Shown one piece after another: positions 1 to 5,216 of a stretch of DNA of 5,216 nt (the first letter of the stretch is position 1; each line of letters opens with the position of its first letter). The notes beneath the pieces were generated by a model. That model saw nothing but the letters and a program-made list of their open reading frames with translations. It had not been told where the DNA came from and did no database searches. This stretch comes from Vicinamibacteria bacterium (GTDB lineage: Bacteria; Acidobacteriota; Vicinamibacteria; Vicinamibacterales; 2-12-FULL-66-21), in the NCBI GenBank assembly GCA_025937075.1, contig JAICSD010000336.1, positions 1 to 5,216 of the forward strand, in the 5' to 3' direction. Made by a program: the position numbers and the translations under genes.

Positions 1-753
1 ATCGTCGGCAAGGAGCGCGAGGTCGATGAGCGACACCGTTCCGAGGGGCGCAGACGGATCGACGCGAATCCACCCTTTCCCCGGGGGATACAGATGGTTG
101 GTGGCGCCTTCGGCGAACTGGCGCTCCCGGCGTTCGCGCTCGTGATCAATCAGCCGCTGAACCGGTTCGTCCGCGGGCCTGACCGCGAGCACTTCCGGAC
201 GGTAGGCGGGCCGCAGCGTAATCCGCTCGATGCCGTGGTCGGACAGCATCTCGACGAGCCCCGCGCGGGGTACGCGCCGATCGGCGGCGTTCACCAGATC
301 GTCGCAAAATCGCGCCAGCTCGCGCGCCGTCGTCGTGCGGCCGATCGTCACCTCGGCGACGGCAGCCGCGTGGAGCCGTCGCGCAAGCTCCACCTCGATG
401 AGCGTGCCGCGCCCGGTCGCGGCTTCGTCGACGATCAGTTCGGCTGGCGCCACGCGAAACGCGACGTGCTCGCCGCTGTCAATCGAGACGAGGCTGCGCA
501 GGCAGGCCTCGACGGCCTGCTGGCACATCGGGCTGGTCGAGGGATACGTGTGGAACTGCTGGACGGCGCGGGCGAGCAGCAGCAGAAAGTCCTCGGCCGC
601 CTTGCCGCGGATCGGCCGCGCCGGACGCACCTCGCCGGACTCGTCCGCCCCGGACACATCCGGGGTGACAGCGTCCGACGGGGCCGCAGGCGCGTTCAAC
701 CCTGGCTGGCCGTTCTCAGAAATGTAACCGCGTCGCGTTGCCGGAGTGTGCAC
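1..753 (-). CDS. Unrecognised protein, N-terminal 251 residues (runs off left edge)
   Basis: Reading the minus strand gives an open frame from the stop at 783-781 to the window edge, with protein-like composition and strong G/C third positions. Counting from a GTG at 753-751, residues 12-50 are a Pro/Ala/Asp/Glu-rich, probably disordered leader. Residues 52-71 form an amphipathic helix (AAEDFLLLLARAVQQFHTYP), followed by SPMCQQAVEACLRSL, a stretch of the kind 'ELIVDE' and the helix RELARFCDDLVNA (about 144-156). This order, a helix ending in YP, a short strand pair and a second helix, recalls an N-terminal module I remember from bacterial HEAT-repeat or HD-type proteins; that is memory only, with no search behind it. 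Residues 196-216 are rich in Arg and Glu and probably helical. No signal peptide or membrane segment is seen. The start is uncertain: GTG 753, TTG 699, GTG 657 and GTG 633 are all in frame and none has a good Shine-Dalgarno. It is divergent from the dehydratase gene. Function unknown. Confidence 0.7.
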   Translation of the reverse strand, partial: MHTPATRRGYISENGQPGLNAPAAPSDAVTPDVSGADESGEVRPARPIRGKAAEDFLLLLARAVQQFHTYPSTSPMCQQAVEACLRSLVSIDSGEHVAFRVAPAELIVDEAATGRGTLIEVELARRLHAAAVAEVTIGRTTTARELARFCDDLVNAADRRVPRAGLVEMLSDHGIERITLRPAYRPEVLAVRPADEPVQRLIDHERERRERQFAEGATNHLYPPGKGWIRVDPSAPLGTVSLIDLALLADD

Positions 754-891
754 CGTCCATCCGCTTCGCCGCCCGTGCCGCTATGACGCGCTGGCTCAAT
801 CACCTGCGCGGCTGCGCCGCGGGTGACGCCCGCCACATCGTGCCGGACGCACGAAGGCAGCCCGAAACGGGGCAAGAATCGCGCCCGCACA

Positions 892-920
892 TTGACGATC
901 GGGCGTTCGCCCGCTACGAT
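892..920 (+). promoter_or_regulatory. Sigma70-type promoter for the dehydratase gene
   Basis: A -35 box TTGACG (892-897) and a -10 box TACGAT (915-920) are separated by exactly 17 bases, and each box matches the consensus at five of six positions or close to it. Transcription would begin near 926-928, giving a leader of about 30 bases before the GTG at 958. The promoter lies downstream of the ATG at 823, which is the main argument against that longer start. Supported by pattern only. Confidence 0.6.
900..913. promoter_or_regulatory. Inverted repeat inside the promoter spacer (possible operator)
   Basis: CGGGCG (900-905) and CGCCCG (908-913) are perfect inverted arms around a central TT. The element fills most of the 17-base spacer between the -35 and -10 boxes, a position where a dimeric regulator could bind. 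No regulator gene is adjacent, and short G/C palindromes are common in GC-rich DNA, so the operator role is a guess. Confidence 0.3.
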
Positions 921-957
921 CACACTTCTGTCTCACCAGTCCCTGACGCAGCGCTCC

Positions 958-1917
958 GTGTCGCTGGACACGATTCGCGATGCCGCGAGGCACGTGTACG
1001 CCGCGGCGGTCCGTACGCCGCTCGTGCCGCTCGGCCGCGCCGACCCGGGCGCACCTGAGATCTTTCTCAAGCTGGAAACGCTGCAGCCGATCGGATCGTT
1101 CAAGATCCGCGGGGCCTACAACGCCGTCCGCCGGCTCGCGCCCGAGCAGCTCGCGAAGGGCGTCTGGACGGTGAGCGCCGGAAATGCCGCGCAGGGGGTT
1201 GCGCTCGCGGCGCAGAAGGTCGGCGCCCGCTGCAGCGTCATGGTGATGGATACCGCGCCGGAGACGAAGCTGCGCGCCATCGATCGGCTCGGCGCCTCGA
1301 TCGTCAAGGCGTCCTACGACGAGTGCTGGCGGACTGTCGAGGCGCACGGTTCGCCCCGGATGTCCGGCCACTTCGTCCACCCGTTCGACGATGACGATTT
1401 CATCAGCGGGAACGGAACGCTGGGCCTGGAGATCGTCGAGGATCTCCCGGATGTCGACGCCGTGATCGCGCCGATTGGCGGCGGCGGACTGCTCGCCGGC
1501 GTCGGCGCCGCCATCCGCGCGCTGCGGCCTGACGCGAAGGTCTATGCGGCCGAACCGGAGACGGCCGCGCCGCTCGCTCGTTCGTTCGCGAACGGTGCGG
1601 CCAGCCGCTTCGACGAGTGGACGGCCTCCTTCGTGGATGGGGCGGGCGGACGGTCGGTGCTGCCGTCGATGTGGCCGCTGCTGCGCGCGCACGTGGACGA
1701 TTCGATCGTCGTGCCGCTCGACGACGCGGCGCGCGCGATGCGGCTCACCGCGGAACGGGCGCACGTGATCGCCGAAGGAGCGGCCGCGTGCGCCATCGCC
1801 GCCGCGGTCTCACCCGGGATCGCAACCCGGGGTCATCACCGCATCGTGGCCGTCGTGTCGGGCGGGAACGTGGATCTTTCGAGATTCGCGCAGCTCGTTG
1901 GCGCGTGTCGCGCCTGA
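958..1917 (+). CDS. Threonine/serine dehydratase-like PLP enzyme (fold type II, no ACT domain)
   Basis: The 319-residue product belongs to the tryptophan-synthase-beta fold PLP family and most likely deaminates L-threonine to 2-oxobutanoate and ammonia (EC 4.3.1.19) or L-serine to pyruvate, in the cytoplasm. Visible motifs, in order: PIGSFKIRGAYNAV with the Schiff-base lysine K49; SAGNAAQG (73-80), the asparagine loop that faces the PLP ring; HPFDD (141-145); the phosphate-binding run GGGGL (174-178); EG at 273-274; and SGGN (301-304), whose serine normally contacts the pyridine nitrogen. The length matches the single-domain catabolic dehydratases and serine racemases, and no C-terminal ACT regulatory domain is present, so isoleucine feedback is unlikely. 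The GTG start at 958 is chosen because it directly precedes the conserved N-terminal helix and lies about 30 bases after the promoter; an ATG at 823 would add 45 non-conserved residues and sits before the promoter. No strong Shine-Dalgarno is seen. The His usual in SAGNHAQG is Ala here. Serine racemase or a related hydroxy-amino-acid lyase remains possible. Confidence 0.88.
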   Translation: MSLDTIRDAARHVYAAAVRTPLVPLGRADPGAPEIFLKLETLQPIGSFKIRGAYNAVRRLAPEQLAKGVWTVSAGNAAQGVALAAQKVGARCSVMVMDTAPETKLRAIDRLGASIVKASYDECWRTVEAHGSPRMSGHFVHPFDDDDFISGNGTLGLEIVEDLPDVDAVIAPIGGGGLLAGVGAAIRALRPDAKVYAAEPETAAPLARSFANGAASRFDEWTASFVDGAGGRSVLPSMWPLLRAHVDDSIVVPLDDAARAMRLTAERAHVIAEGAAACAIAAAVSPGIATRGHHRIVAVVSGGNVDLSRFAQLVGACRA

Positions 1918-1958
1918 CGGCTCATCCATCACTCACAATTCATGACGCACAAGGCCTA

Positions 1959-4097
1959 ATGAACCCGCAGAACCTGGATATCCCCGAGCGAATCGGCCGC
2001 CTTCCCGAGCTTGCCAACGATCTCTGGTGGACGTGGAACACACCGGCCCGTGAGGTGTTCCGGCGTCTGGATTACTCGCTGTGGCGTCAGACGGCGCACA
2101 ACCCCGTGCTGATGCTTCGGAACCTTGCGCCGGACGTGCTCGCCGCGGCCGCGCGCGATCGCGAGTTCCTCGCCTTCTACGACGCGGCGATGGAGGCGCT
2201 CGATCGTGCCCGGGCGGCGCACGACACGTGGTGGCAGCATCAGCACCGCGAGCCTGGCCCAATCGCGTACTTTTCCGCCGAGTTCGCGCTGCATCAGTCG
2301 CTGCCGATTTACGCGGGCGGGCTCGGTGTGCTGGCGGGCGATCACTGCAAGGAAGCCAGCGACCTCGGGCTCCCCCTGATCGGCGTCGGCTTCATGTACC
2401 CGCAGGGCTACTTCCACCAGAGCGTCTCGCCCGAAGGGTGGCAGCAGGAATCGTACGAGCGCCTGAGCTGGGCGGATGCGGCCATCGAGCCAGCCGTGAC
2501 GGTCGCGGGCACCCCCTGCATCGTTCCCGTTCCGCTCGGCAACCGCAGCGTGCTCGTCTCGGTCTGGCGGGTGCGGCTCGGGCGCGTGAAGCTGTATCTG
2601 CTCGACACCGATCTGGAAGAGAACGCCCCTTGGGATCGGGAGCTGTCGGCGCGGTTGTACGGCGGCGATCGTGAGACGCGCATCCAGCAGGAGATCATCC
2701 TCGGCGTGGGCGGCGTGCGCGCCCTGAAGGCGCTCGGATCGAGCCCCGCGGTGTGGCACCTCAACGAAGGGCACGCGGCGTTCGTCGTGCTGCAGCGCAT
2801 CCGCGATCTCATCGAAGGCGGCATGTCGTTCGATGCCGCGCTCGAAGAGGTCCGCCGCACGACGGTCTTCACGACGCACACGCCCGTGCCCGCGGGCCAC
2901 GATGCGTTCCCGTTCAACCTGGTCGAGACGCATCTCGCGGGCTGCTGGGGCACGCTCGGCTCCTACCGCGACCGCTTCATGCAGCTTGGCGCGTACGACA
3001 ACGGCGGCGGCGTGCAGTTCAACATGACGGCGCTGGCGCTGAGGACCGCGAACGGCGTCAACGCCGTGAGCCGCATGCACGGGATCGTGACACGCGAAAT
3101 GTGGGGACCGATCTGGCCCGGCACACCGGAAGAGCAGCGGCCGGTCCGGACGATTACGAACGGCATCCACGTGCCCACGTGGCTGTCGAACGAGATGATC
3201 CGCCTGTTCGACGAGTACCTGCCCGCGGACTGGCGCGAACGCCACGACGACCCGGCTCTGTGGGAGAGCGTCCGGACCATTCCCGACGAGGCGTTGTGGA
3301 ATGCGCGGCACGCGCTGCGGCAGTATCTCTTCGCGTTCATCCGCGAACGTGCGCGGCAGCGCTGGCGTGACGAACACGTGACGGCCGCGCGGGTGGTCGT
3401 CGCGGGAACGCTCCTCGATCCGAATGCGCTCACCATCGGATACGCGCGGCGGTTCACGGGCTACAAGCGCGCCGAGCTGATCTTCCACGATCCGGAGCGG
3501 CTGCAGGGGATCCTCAACGGGGCGCGCAGGCCCGTCCAGATCGTCTTCGCCGGCAAGGCGCACCCCGCGGACGAGACGGGCAAGCACCACATCCAGCAGG
3601 TCTACCGGCGCGCGATCGATCCGGCCTTCGCCGGCCGAATCGCGTTCGTCGACGACTACGACCTGCACGTCGCGCACTTCCTGGTGCAGGGCTGCGACGT
3701 GTGGCTGAACAATCCGCGCAAACCGCTCGAGGCGAGCGGCACGAGCGGGATGAAGGCATCGGTCAACGGCGTGCCGCATCTGTCGATCGGCGACGGCTGG
3801 TGGGCGGAAGGGTTTACCGGCTCGAACGGCTGGCAGATCGACGGCCGTCCGGCGTCAGAGGATCTCGACGCGATCGACGCGGCCGACGCCGCTGCGCTCT
3901 ACGATCTGCTCGAGCGCGAGGTCGTGCCGGCCTTCTACGATCGGGACGCCAACGGCATCCCGCACCGCTGGCTCGCGATTGTGCGCCAGGCGATCGCGAC
4001 CGTCGCGCCGCGCTTCAGCGCGCGGCGAATGGTGAAGGAGTACGTCGAGTACATGTACGCGCCGGCGCTGCGCAGCGGCGCTGAGGCGACGCGGTAG
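1959..4097 (+). CDS. glgP: Alpha-glucan (glycogen/maltodextrin) phosphorylase, GT35 family
   Basis: This 712-residue cytoplasmic enzyme would release glucose-1-phosphate from the non-reducing ends of alpha-1,4-glucans using orthophosphate and PLP. Residues 12-110 match the DUF3417-type N-terminal domain found in the TIGR02094 branch (DLWWTWN at 21-27, REVFRRLD, HNPV). Family motifs then follow: YFSAEFALHQSLPIYAGGLG (104-123), LAGDHCKEASDLGLPLIGVG (125-144), HLNEGHAAF (267-275), FTTHTPVPAGHDAFP (304-318), RMHGIVTREMW (372-382), TNGIHVPTW (400-408), GYARRFTGYKRAELIF (494-509), FAGKAHPADETGK (530-542) and EASGTSGMKASVNG (591-604), in which K599 is the PLP lysine. This is the branch distinct from E. 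coli GlgP/MalP. It is complete, towards the shorter end of the family. The ATG at 1959 is the first in-frame ATG after the dehydratase stop, precedes the conserved domain directly and has AAGG (1951-1954) four bases upstream. The 41-base gap has no clear promoter, so read-through from the dehydratase promoter is plausible. No other glycogen gene is in view. Confidence 0.95.
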   Translation: MNPQNLDIPERIGRLPELANDLWWTWNTPAREVFRRLDYSLWRQTAHNPVLMLRNLAPDVLAAAARDREFLAFYDAAMEALDRARAAHDTWWQHQHREPGPIAYFSAEFALHQSLPIYAGGLGVLAGDHCKEASDLGLPLIGVGFMYPQGYFHQSVSPEGWQQESYERLSWADAAIEPAVTVAGTPCIVPVPLGNRSVLVSVWRVRLGRVKLYLLDTDLEENAPWDRELSARLYGGDRETRIQQEIILGVGGVRALKALGSSPAVWHLNEGHAAFVVLQRIRDLIEGGMSFDAALEEVRRTTVFTTHTPVPAGHDAFPFNLVETHLAGCWGTLGSYRDRFMQLGAYDNGGGVQFNMTALALRTANGVNAVSRMHGIVTREMWGPIWPGTPEEQRPVRTITNGIHVPTWLSNEMIRLFDEYLPADWRERHDDPALWESVRTIPDEALWNARHALRQYLFAFIRERARQRWRDEHVTAARVVVAGTLLDPNALTIGYARRFTGYKRAELIFHDPERLQGILNGARRPVQIVFAGKAHPADETGKHHIQQVYRRAIDPAFAGRIAFVDDYDLHVAHFLVQGCDVWLNNPRKPLEASGTSGMKASVNGVPHLSIGDGWWAEGFTGSNGWQIDGRPASEDLDAIDAADAAALYDLLEREVVPAFYDRDANGIPHRWLAIVRQAIATVAPRFSARRMVKEYVEYMYAPALRSGAEATR

Positions 4098-4116
4098 CCG
4101 CGAGCGGAGGCGGGAC

Positions 4117-4140
4117 ATCAGCGGCTGTCTCGGCGCTGAT
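4117..4140. repeat. Inverted repeat after glgP (weak terminator candidate)
   Basis: ATCAGCG (4117-4123) and CGCTGAT (4134-4140) form a perfect 7-bp stem with a 10-base loop, starting 19 bases after the glgP stop. There is no T-tract, so an intrinsic terminator is not supported; it could shield the 3' end of the mRNA or be chance. Confidence 0.25.
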
Positions 4141-4146
4141 CCGCAT

Positions 4147-4158
4147 CGGCCGCGGCCG
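4147..4158. promoter_or_regulatory. 12-bp perfect palindrome upstream of the CxxC gene
   Basis: CGGCCGCGGCCG is its own reverse complement. It ends eight bases before the TACAAT -10 box, so it covers the place where a -35 element or a repressor site would sit, and no recognisable -35 box is present. In DNA this rich in G and C, such a palindrome can arise by chance. Confidence 0.25.
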
Positions 4159-4166
4159 CAAGCTGC

Positions 4167-4172
4167 TACAAT
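4167..4172 (+). promoter_or_regulatory. -10 box TACAAT, possible leaderless promoter
   Basis: TACAAT matches the sigma70 -10 consensus at five of six positions. Only seven bases separate it from the ATG at 4180, which would put the transcription start at or next to the A of the start codon. The bases expected for a -35 box (about 4143-4149) do not match TTGACA. The geometry is the one known for leaderless mRNAs in several bacterial phyla; that this gene uses it is inference. Confidence 0.4.
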
Positions 4173-4179
4173 CGGAACC

Positions 4180-4638
4180 ATGCCACGAAAGTCCGTCGCC
4201 CAGTCGCGGTGCGCGCTGTGCGGCGCCAAGGAGATCTCCGAGCCGCGCGGCGAGGAAAAATACTGCCGCGACTGCTGGGACAAGAAAATCGCCGTCGAGG
4301 AAATCGTCGCGCGCGAGTTCGCGCTCAAGCGCTACATCCGCGCGCACAGCGCGGAGAAATATCTCGTCTATCACTCGACGCTGAAGCGCCCCTGCGGGCA
4401 GCTCATCGTCGTCGACGACGGGTACGATCTGTTCCTGACAATCGTGCTGTATCCCAGCTTCGCGTGGGACGAGCCCGCCTATCACCTCGAAGGCGATCCC
4501 GAAGGGCGCACCTTCGCCGAGATCCTCGTGGACGTCGTCGCCGCCGAGGTCATCGAGCCGTGGGGCGGCGGCAAATGGCACCTCGAGATCTTCCGCGCGA
4601 CCAATCCCGAACCGGAGGACTGGAACGGCGAGATGTAA
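4180..4638 (+). CDS. Small protein with CxxC-N14-CxxC zinc-ribbon-like head, unknown function
   Basis: I do not recognise this 152-residue protein. Cysteines C11/C14 and C29/C32 form two CxxC pairs 14 residues apart, as in a zinc ribbon or treble clef, with CGAKEI and YCRDCWDKK around them. A charged helical segment follows (about 34-56, KIAVEEIVAREFALKRYI). The rest looks like a compact alpha/beta domain with strands at LIVVDD (75-80) and FLTIVLYP (85-92), a helix at FAEILVDVVAAEVI (112-125) and the end WGGGKWHLEIFRATNPE (128-144). A fifth cysteine (C72) is isolated. There is no signal peptide or membrane segment, so it should be cytoplasmic. The ATG at 4180 is the natural start because the first CxxC is at residues 11-14; upstream there is only a short GGA. 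It has its own -10 box and is 82 bases from glgP, so a functional link to glycogen use is not supported. The CDS itself is convincing from codon use and composition; nucleic-acid binding is only a possibility suggested by the Cys pairs. Confidence 0.85.
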   Translation: MPRKSVAQSRCALCGAKEISEPRGEEKYCRDCWDKKIAVEEIVAREFALKRYIRAHSAEKYLVYHSTLKRPCGQLIVVDDGYDLFLTIVLYPSFAWDEPAYHLEGDPEGRTFAEILVDVVAAEVIEPWGGGKWHLEIFRATNPEPEDWNGEM

Positions 4639-4643
4639 GGGCC

Positions 4644-4649
4644 TATAAT
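4644..4649 (+). promoter_or_regulatory. Perfect -10 box TATAAT for the secreted-protein gene
   Basis: TATAAT begins six bases after the stop codon of the CxxC gene and matches the consensus exactly in otherwise GC-rich sequence. The -35 region is poor (TGGAAC at 4621-4626, 17 bases upstream, matches TTGACA at three positions). Transcription would start near 4655-4657, leaving a leader of about 40 bases. Confidence 0.55.
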
Positions 4650-4686
4650 CCCGGAAAGCTTCACAGTTGCACTGGCTCTTCCGGGA
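4649..4686 (+). promoter_or_regulatory. Long imperfect hairpin whose 3' arm covers the ribosome binding site
   Basis: TCCCGGAA (4649-4656) pairs perfectly with TTCCGGGA (4679-4686). Inside it, AGC (4657-4659) pairs with GCT (4675-4677), with C4678 bulged. CAGT (4664-4667) pairs with ACTG (4671-4674) around a TGC loop, with TTCA (4660-4663) bulged. That makes 15 pairs in 38 bases. The 3' arm includes the first four bases of GGGAGG. There is no T-tract, so it is not a standard terminator. Pairing was found by eye and no folding energy was calculated. Confidence 0.45.
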
Positions 4687-4689
4687 GGT
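4683..4689 (+). promoter_or_regulatory. Strong Shine-Dalgarno for the secreted-protein gene
   Basis: GGGAGGT lies six bases before the ATG at 4696 and complements the 16S 3' end well. It is the only clearly strong ribosome binding site in the window and fixes the start of the 155-residue gene. Confidence 0.8.
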
Positions 4690-4695
4690 AGTCCC

Positions 4696-5163
4696 ATGAA
4701 ACGCGCGTTCGTGTCTGCCGCCGCGCTCCTTTGCTCCCTCGCGTTCGCGTCCGCTTCCTTCGCCCAGACCGCTCAAGCTGCTAAACCGGCCACGCCGACC
4801 GGCACCGCTGCGCCTGCGGCCAAAGCGAAGTTCGCGCCGCTCGTGAAGGGTGTTGCCAAAATCGAGGTCATCCAGGGTATGCCGAAGAAGGTTGGCAACG
4901 ACATGGTGACCGTCACGAAAATCAAGAACGTCTCGGACGGCGCCATCGGACTGCTCCGAGTCGACGAGTACTGGTACGACAAGGCCCTGAAGGAAGTGAG
5001 CGGCGACACCGAGAAGGTGCGCCAGCCGATCATGCCCGGAGAGGTGGTCGAGGTGACGACGAAATCGCCGGTCAAGGCGAACCTCTACAAGAGCCAGCTG
5101 GCTTTTTCGCACGCGAACGGCAAGATCGACGCGAAGCCGGTCAAGAAGTTCTCGGGCCAGTAG
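4696..5163 (+). CDS. Secreted protein with FxLYD-like domain, unknown function
   Basis: The 155-residue product begins with a clear Sec signal peptide: MKR, a hydrophobic core at about 4-20 and a probable signal peptidase I site after SFA (cut between A23 and Q24). C13 lies in the core and is not in a lipobox, so a lipoprotein is unlikely. Residues 24-46 are an Ala/Pro/Thr/Lys linker. From about 50 to 150 there is a beta-rich domain containing KIKNVSDGAIGLLRVDEYWY (75-94) and IMPGEVVEV (112-120). The pattern 'K-N-S-D-x-A-I ... V-x-x-Y-W-Y-D ... P-G-E' resembles FxLYD-type immunoglobulin-like domains of exported proteins; this is recognition by eye. The Lys-rich C-terminus (GKIDAKPVKKFSGQ) suggests a basic mature protein in the periplasm or outside the cell. 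A strong Shine-Dalgarno supports the ATG, and a TATAAT box gives the gene its own promoter. No partner is evident nearby. Confidence 0.88.
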   Translation: MKRAFVSAAALLCSLAFASASFAQTAQAAKPATPTGTAAPAAKAKFAPLVKGVAKIEVIQGMPKKVGNDMVTVTKIKNVSDGAIGLLRVDEYWYDKALKEVSGDTEKVRQPIMPGEVVEVTTKSPVKANLYKSQLAFSHANGKIDAKPVKKFSGQ

Positions 5164-5216
5164 CTTTCAGCATTCGTTCCGCCCAATCGCCGGCGAGTGG
5201 CAGCTTCACGCGCTCG
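5141..5216 (-). CDS. Possible C-terminal tail of a convergent gene (partial)
   Basis: On the minus strand, a frame open from the right edge (first whole codon 5215-5213) ends at TGA 5143-5141. It reads ERVKLPLAGDWAERMLKATG and four more residues before the stop. The composition (alternating hydrophobic and charged residues, LPLAGDWAERML) looks like a real helix-bearing protein end. If real, it overlaps the secreted-protein gene by 23 bases tail to tail, which is common for convergent genes. Only 24 codons are visible, so product and reality cannot be settled here. Confidence 0.35.
   Translation of the reverse strand, partial: ERVKLPLAGDWAERMLKATGPRTS

Noticed and set aside
94..786. 230-codon open frame on the plus strand
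   Set aside because: It is Arg/Gly/Ala-rich with no recognisable motif and mirrors, codon for codon, the minus-strand gene, whose translation looks far more natural.
823..957. 45-codon N-terminal extension of the dehydratase from ATG 823
   Set aside because: The extra residues do not resemble the family, and the best promoter (892-920) lies downstream of this ATG.
796..1764. 322-codon antisense frame across the dehydratase
   Set aside because: Low-complexity Arg/His-rich composition and complete overlap with a clear PLP enzyme; its start side also covers the divergent promoter.
1617..1958. 114-codon upstream extension of the glgP frame
   Set aside because: It lies almost wholly inside the dehydratase gene in another frame and is Arg-rich; the conserved phosphorylase domain begins right after ATG 1959.
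1942..1959. Five-codon upstream frame MTHKA whose TAA overlaps the glgP ATG (TAATG)
   Set aside because: The overlap suggests translational coupling, but there is no Shine-Dalgarno before ATG 1942 and so short a frame is likely by chance.
1956..3779. 607-codon antisense frame across glgP
   Set aside because: glgP is certain from its family motifs. The antisense product is Arg/His/Val-rich with no domain, as expected for a shadow frame in GC-rich DNA.
4015..5112. 365-codon antisense frame spanning three genes and two gaps
   Set aside because: It crosses the end of glgP, both small genes and their control regions; its composition is shadow-like and the sense frames have clear starts, a signal peptide and CxxC motifs.

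Overview
The window is GC-rich bacterial chromosome with a strong preference for G/C at third codon positions. Five genes are well supported, two regulatory intergenic gaps look structured, and a possible gene tail lies at the right edge. The protein content (an alpha-glucan phosphorylase of the long-branch DUF3417/TIGR02094 type, a secreted Ala/Pro-rich FxLYD-like protein and a small CxxC protein of unknown role) and the dispersed gene order would fit an Acidobacteriota-like soil bacterium, perhaps Vicinamibacteria. That placement is an impression from gene style and not a demonstrated assignment. There is no sign of a mobile element, CRISPR array, tRNA, rRNA or phage gene.

Layout. Positions 1-753 (minus strand) hold the N-terminal part of an unrecognised protein that runs off the left edge. 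A divergent intergenic region of about 200 bases follows, with a good sigma70-type promoter at 892-920. This promoter drives a PLP-dependent threonine/serine dehydratase (958-1917). After a 41-base gap comes glgP, an alpha-glucan phosphorylase (1959-4097), on the same strand and possibly co-transcribed. An 82-base gap contains a weak inverted repeat, a 12-bp perfect palindrome and a -10 box seven bases before the next ATG. Next is a 152-aa protein with a CxxC-N14-CxxC zinc-ribbon-like head (4180-4638). The following 57-base gap carries a perfect TATAAT, a long imperfect hairpin and a strong Shine-Dalgarno, then a 155-aa secreted protein (4696-5163). The last 76 bases may encode the C-terminus of a convergent minus-strand gene whose stop lies inside the secreted-protein gene.

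How the genes work together. The dehydratase would deaminate threonine or serine to a 2-oxoacid and ammonia. GlgP would release glucose-1-phosphate from glycogen or maltodextrin. Both feed central carbon metabolism, but nothing in the window links them beyond shared strand and spacing. The two small genes have their own promoter-like signals and look like independent units.

This is mostly an ordinary housekeeping region. The observations most worth checking are regulatory: a shared octamer CTAYRATC at three gene starts, a hairpin that would hide the ribosome binding site of the secreted-protein gene only in read-through transcripts, and a possible leaderless start for the CxxC protein. I did not find a convincing new multi-gene system.
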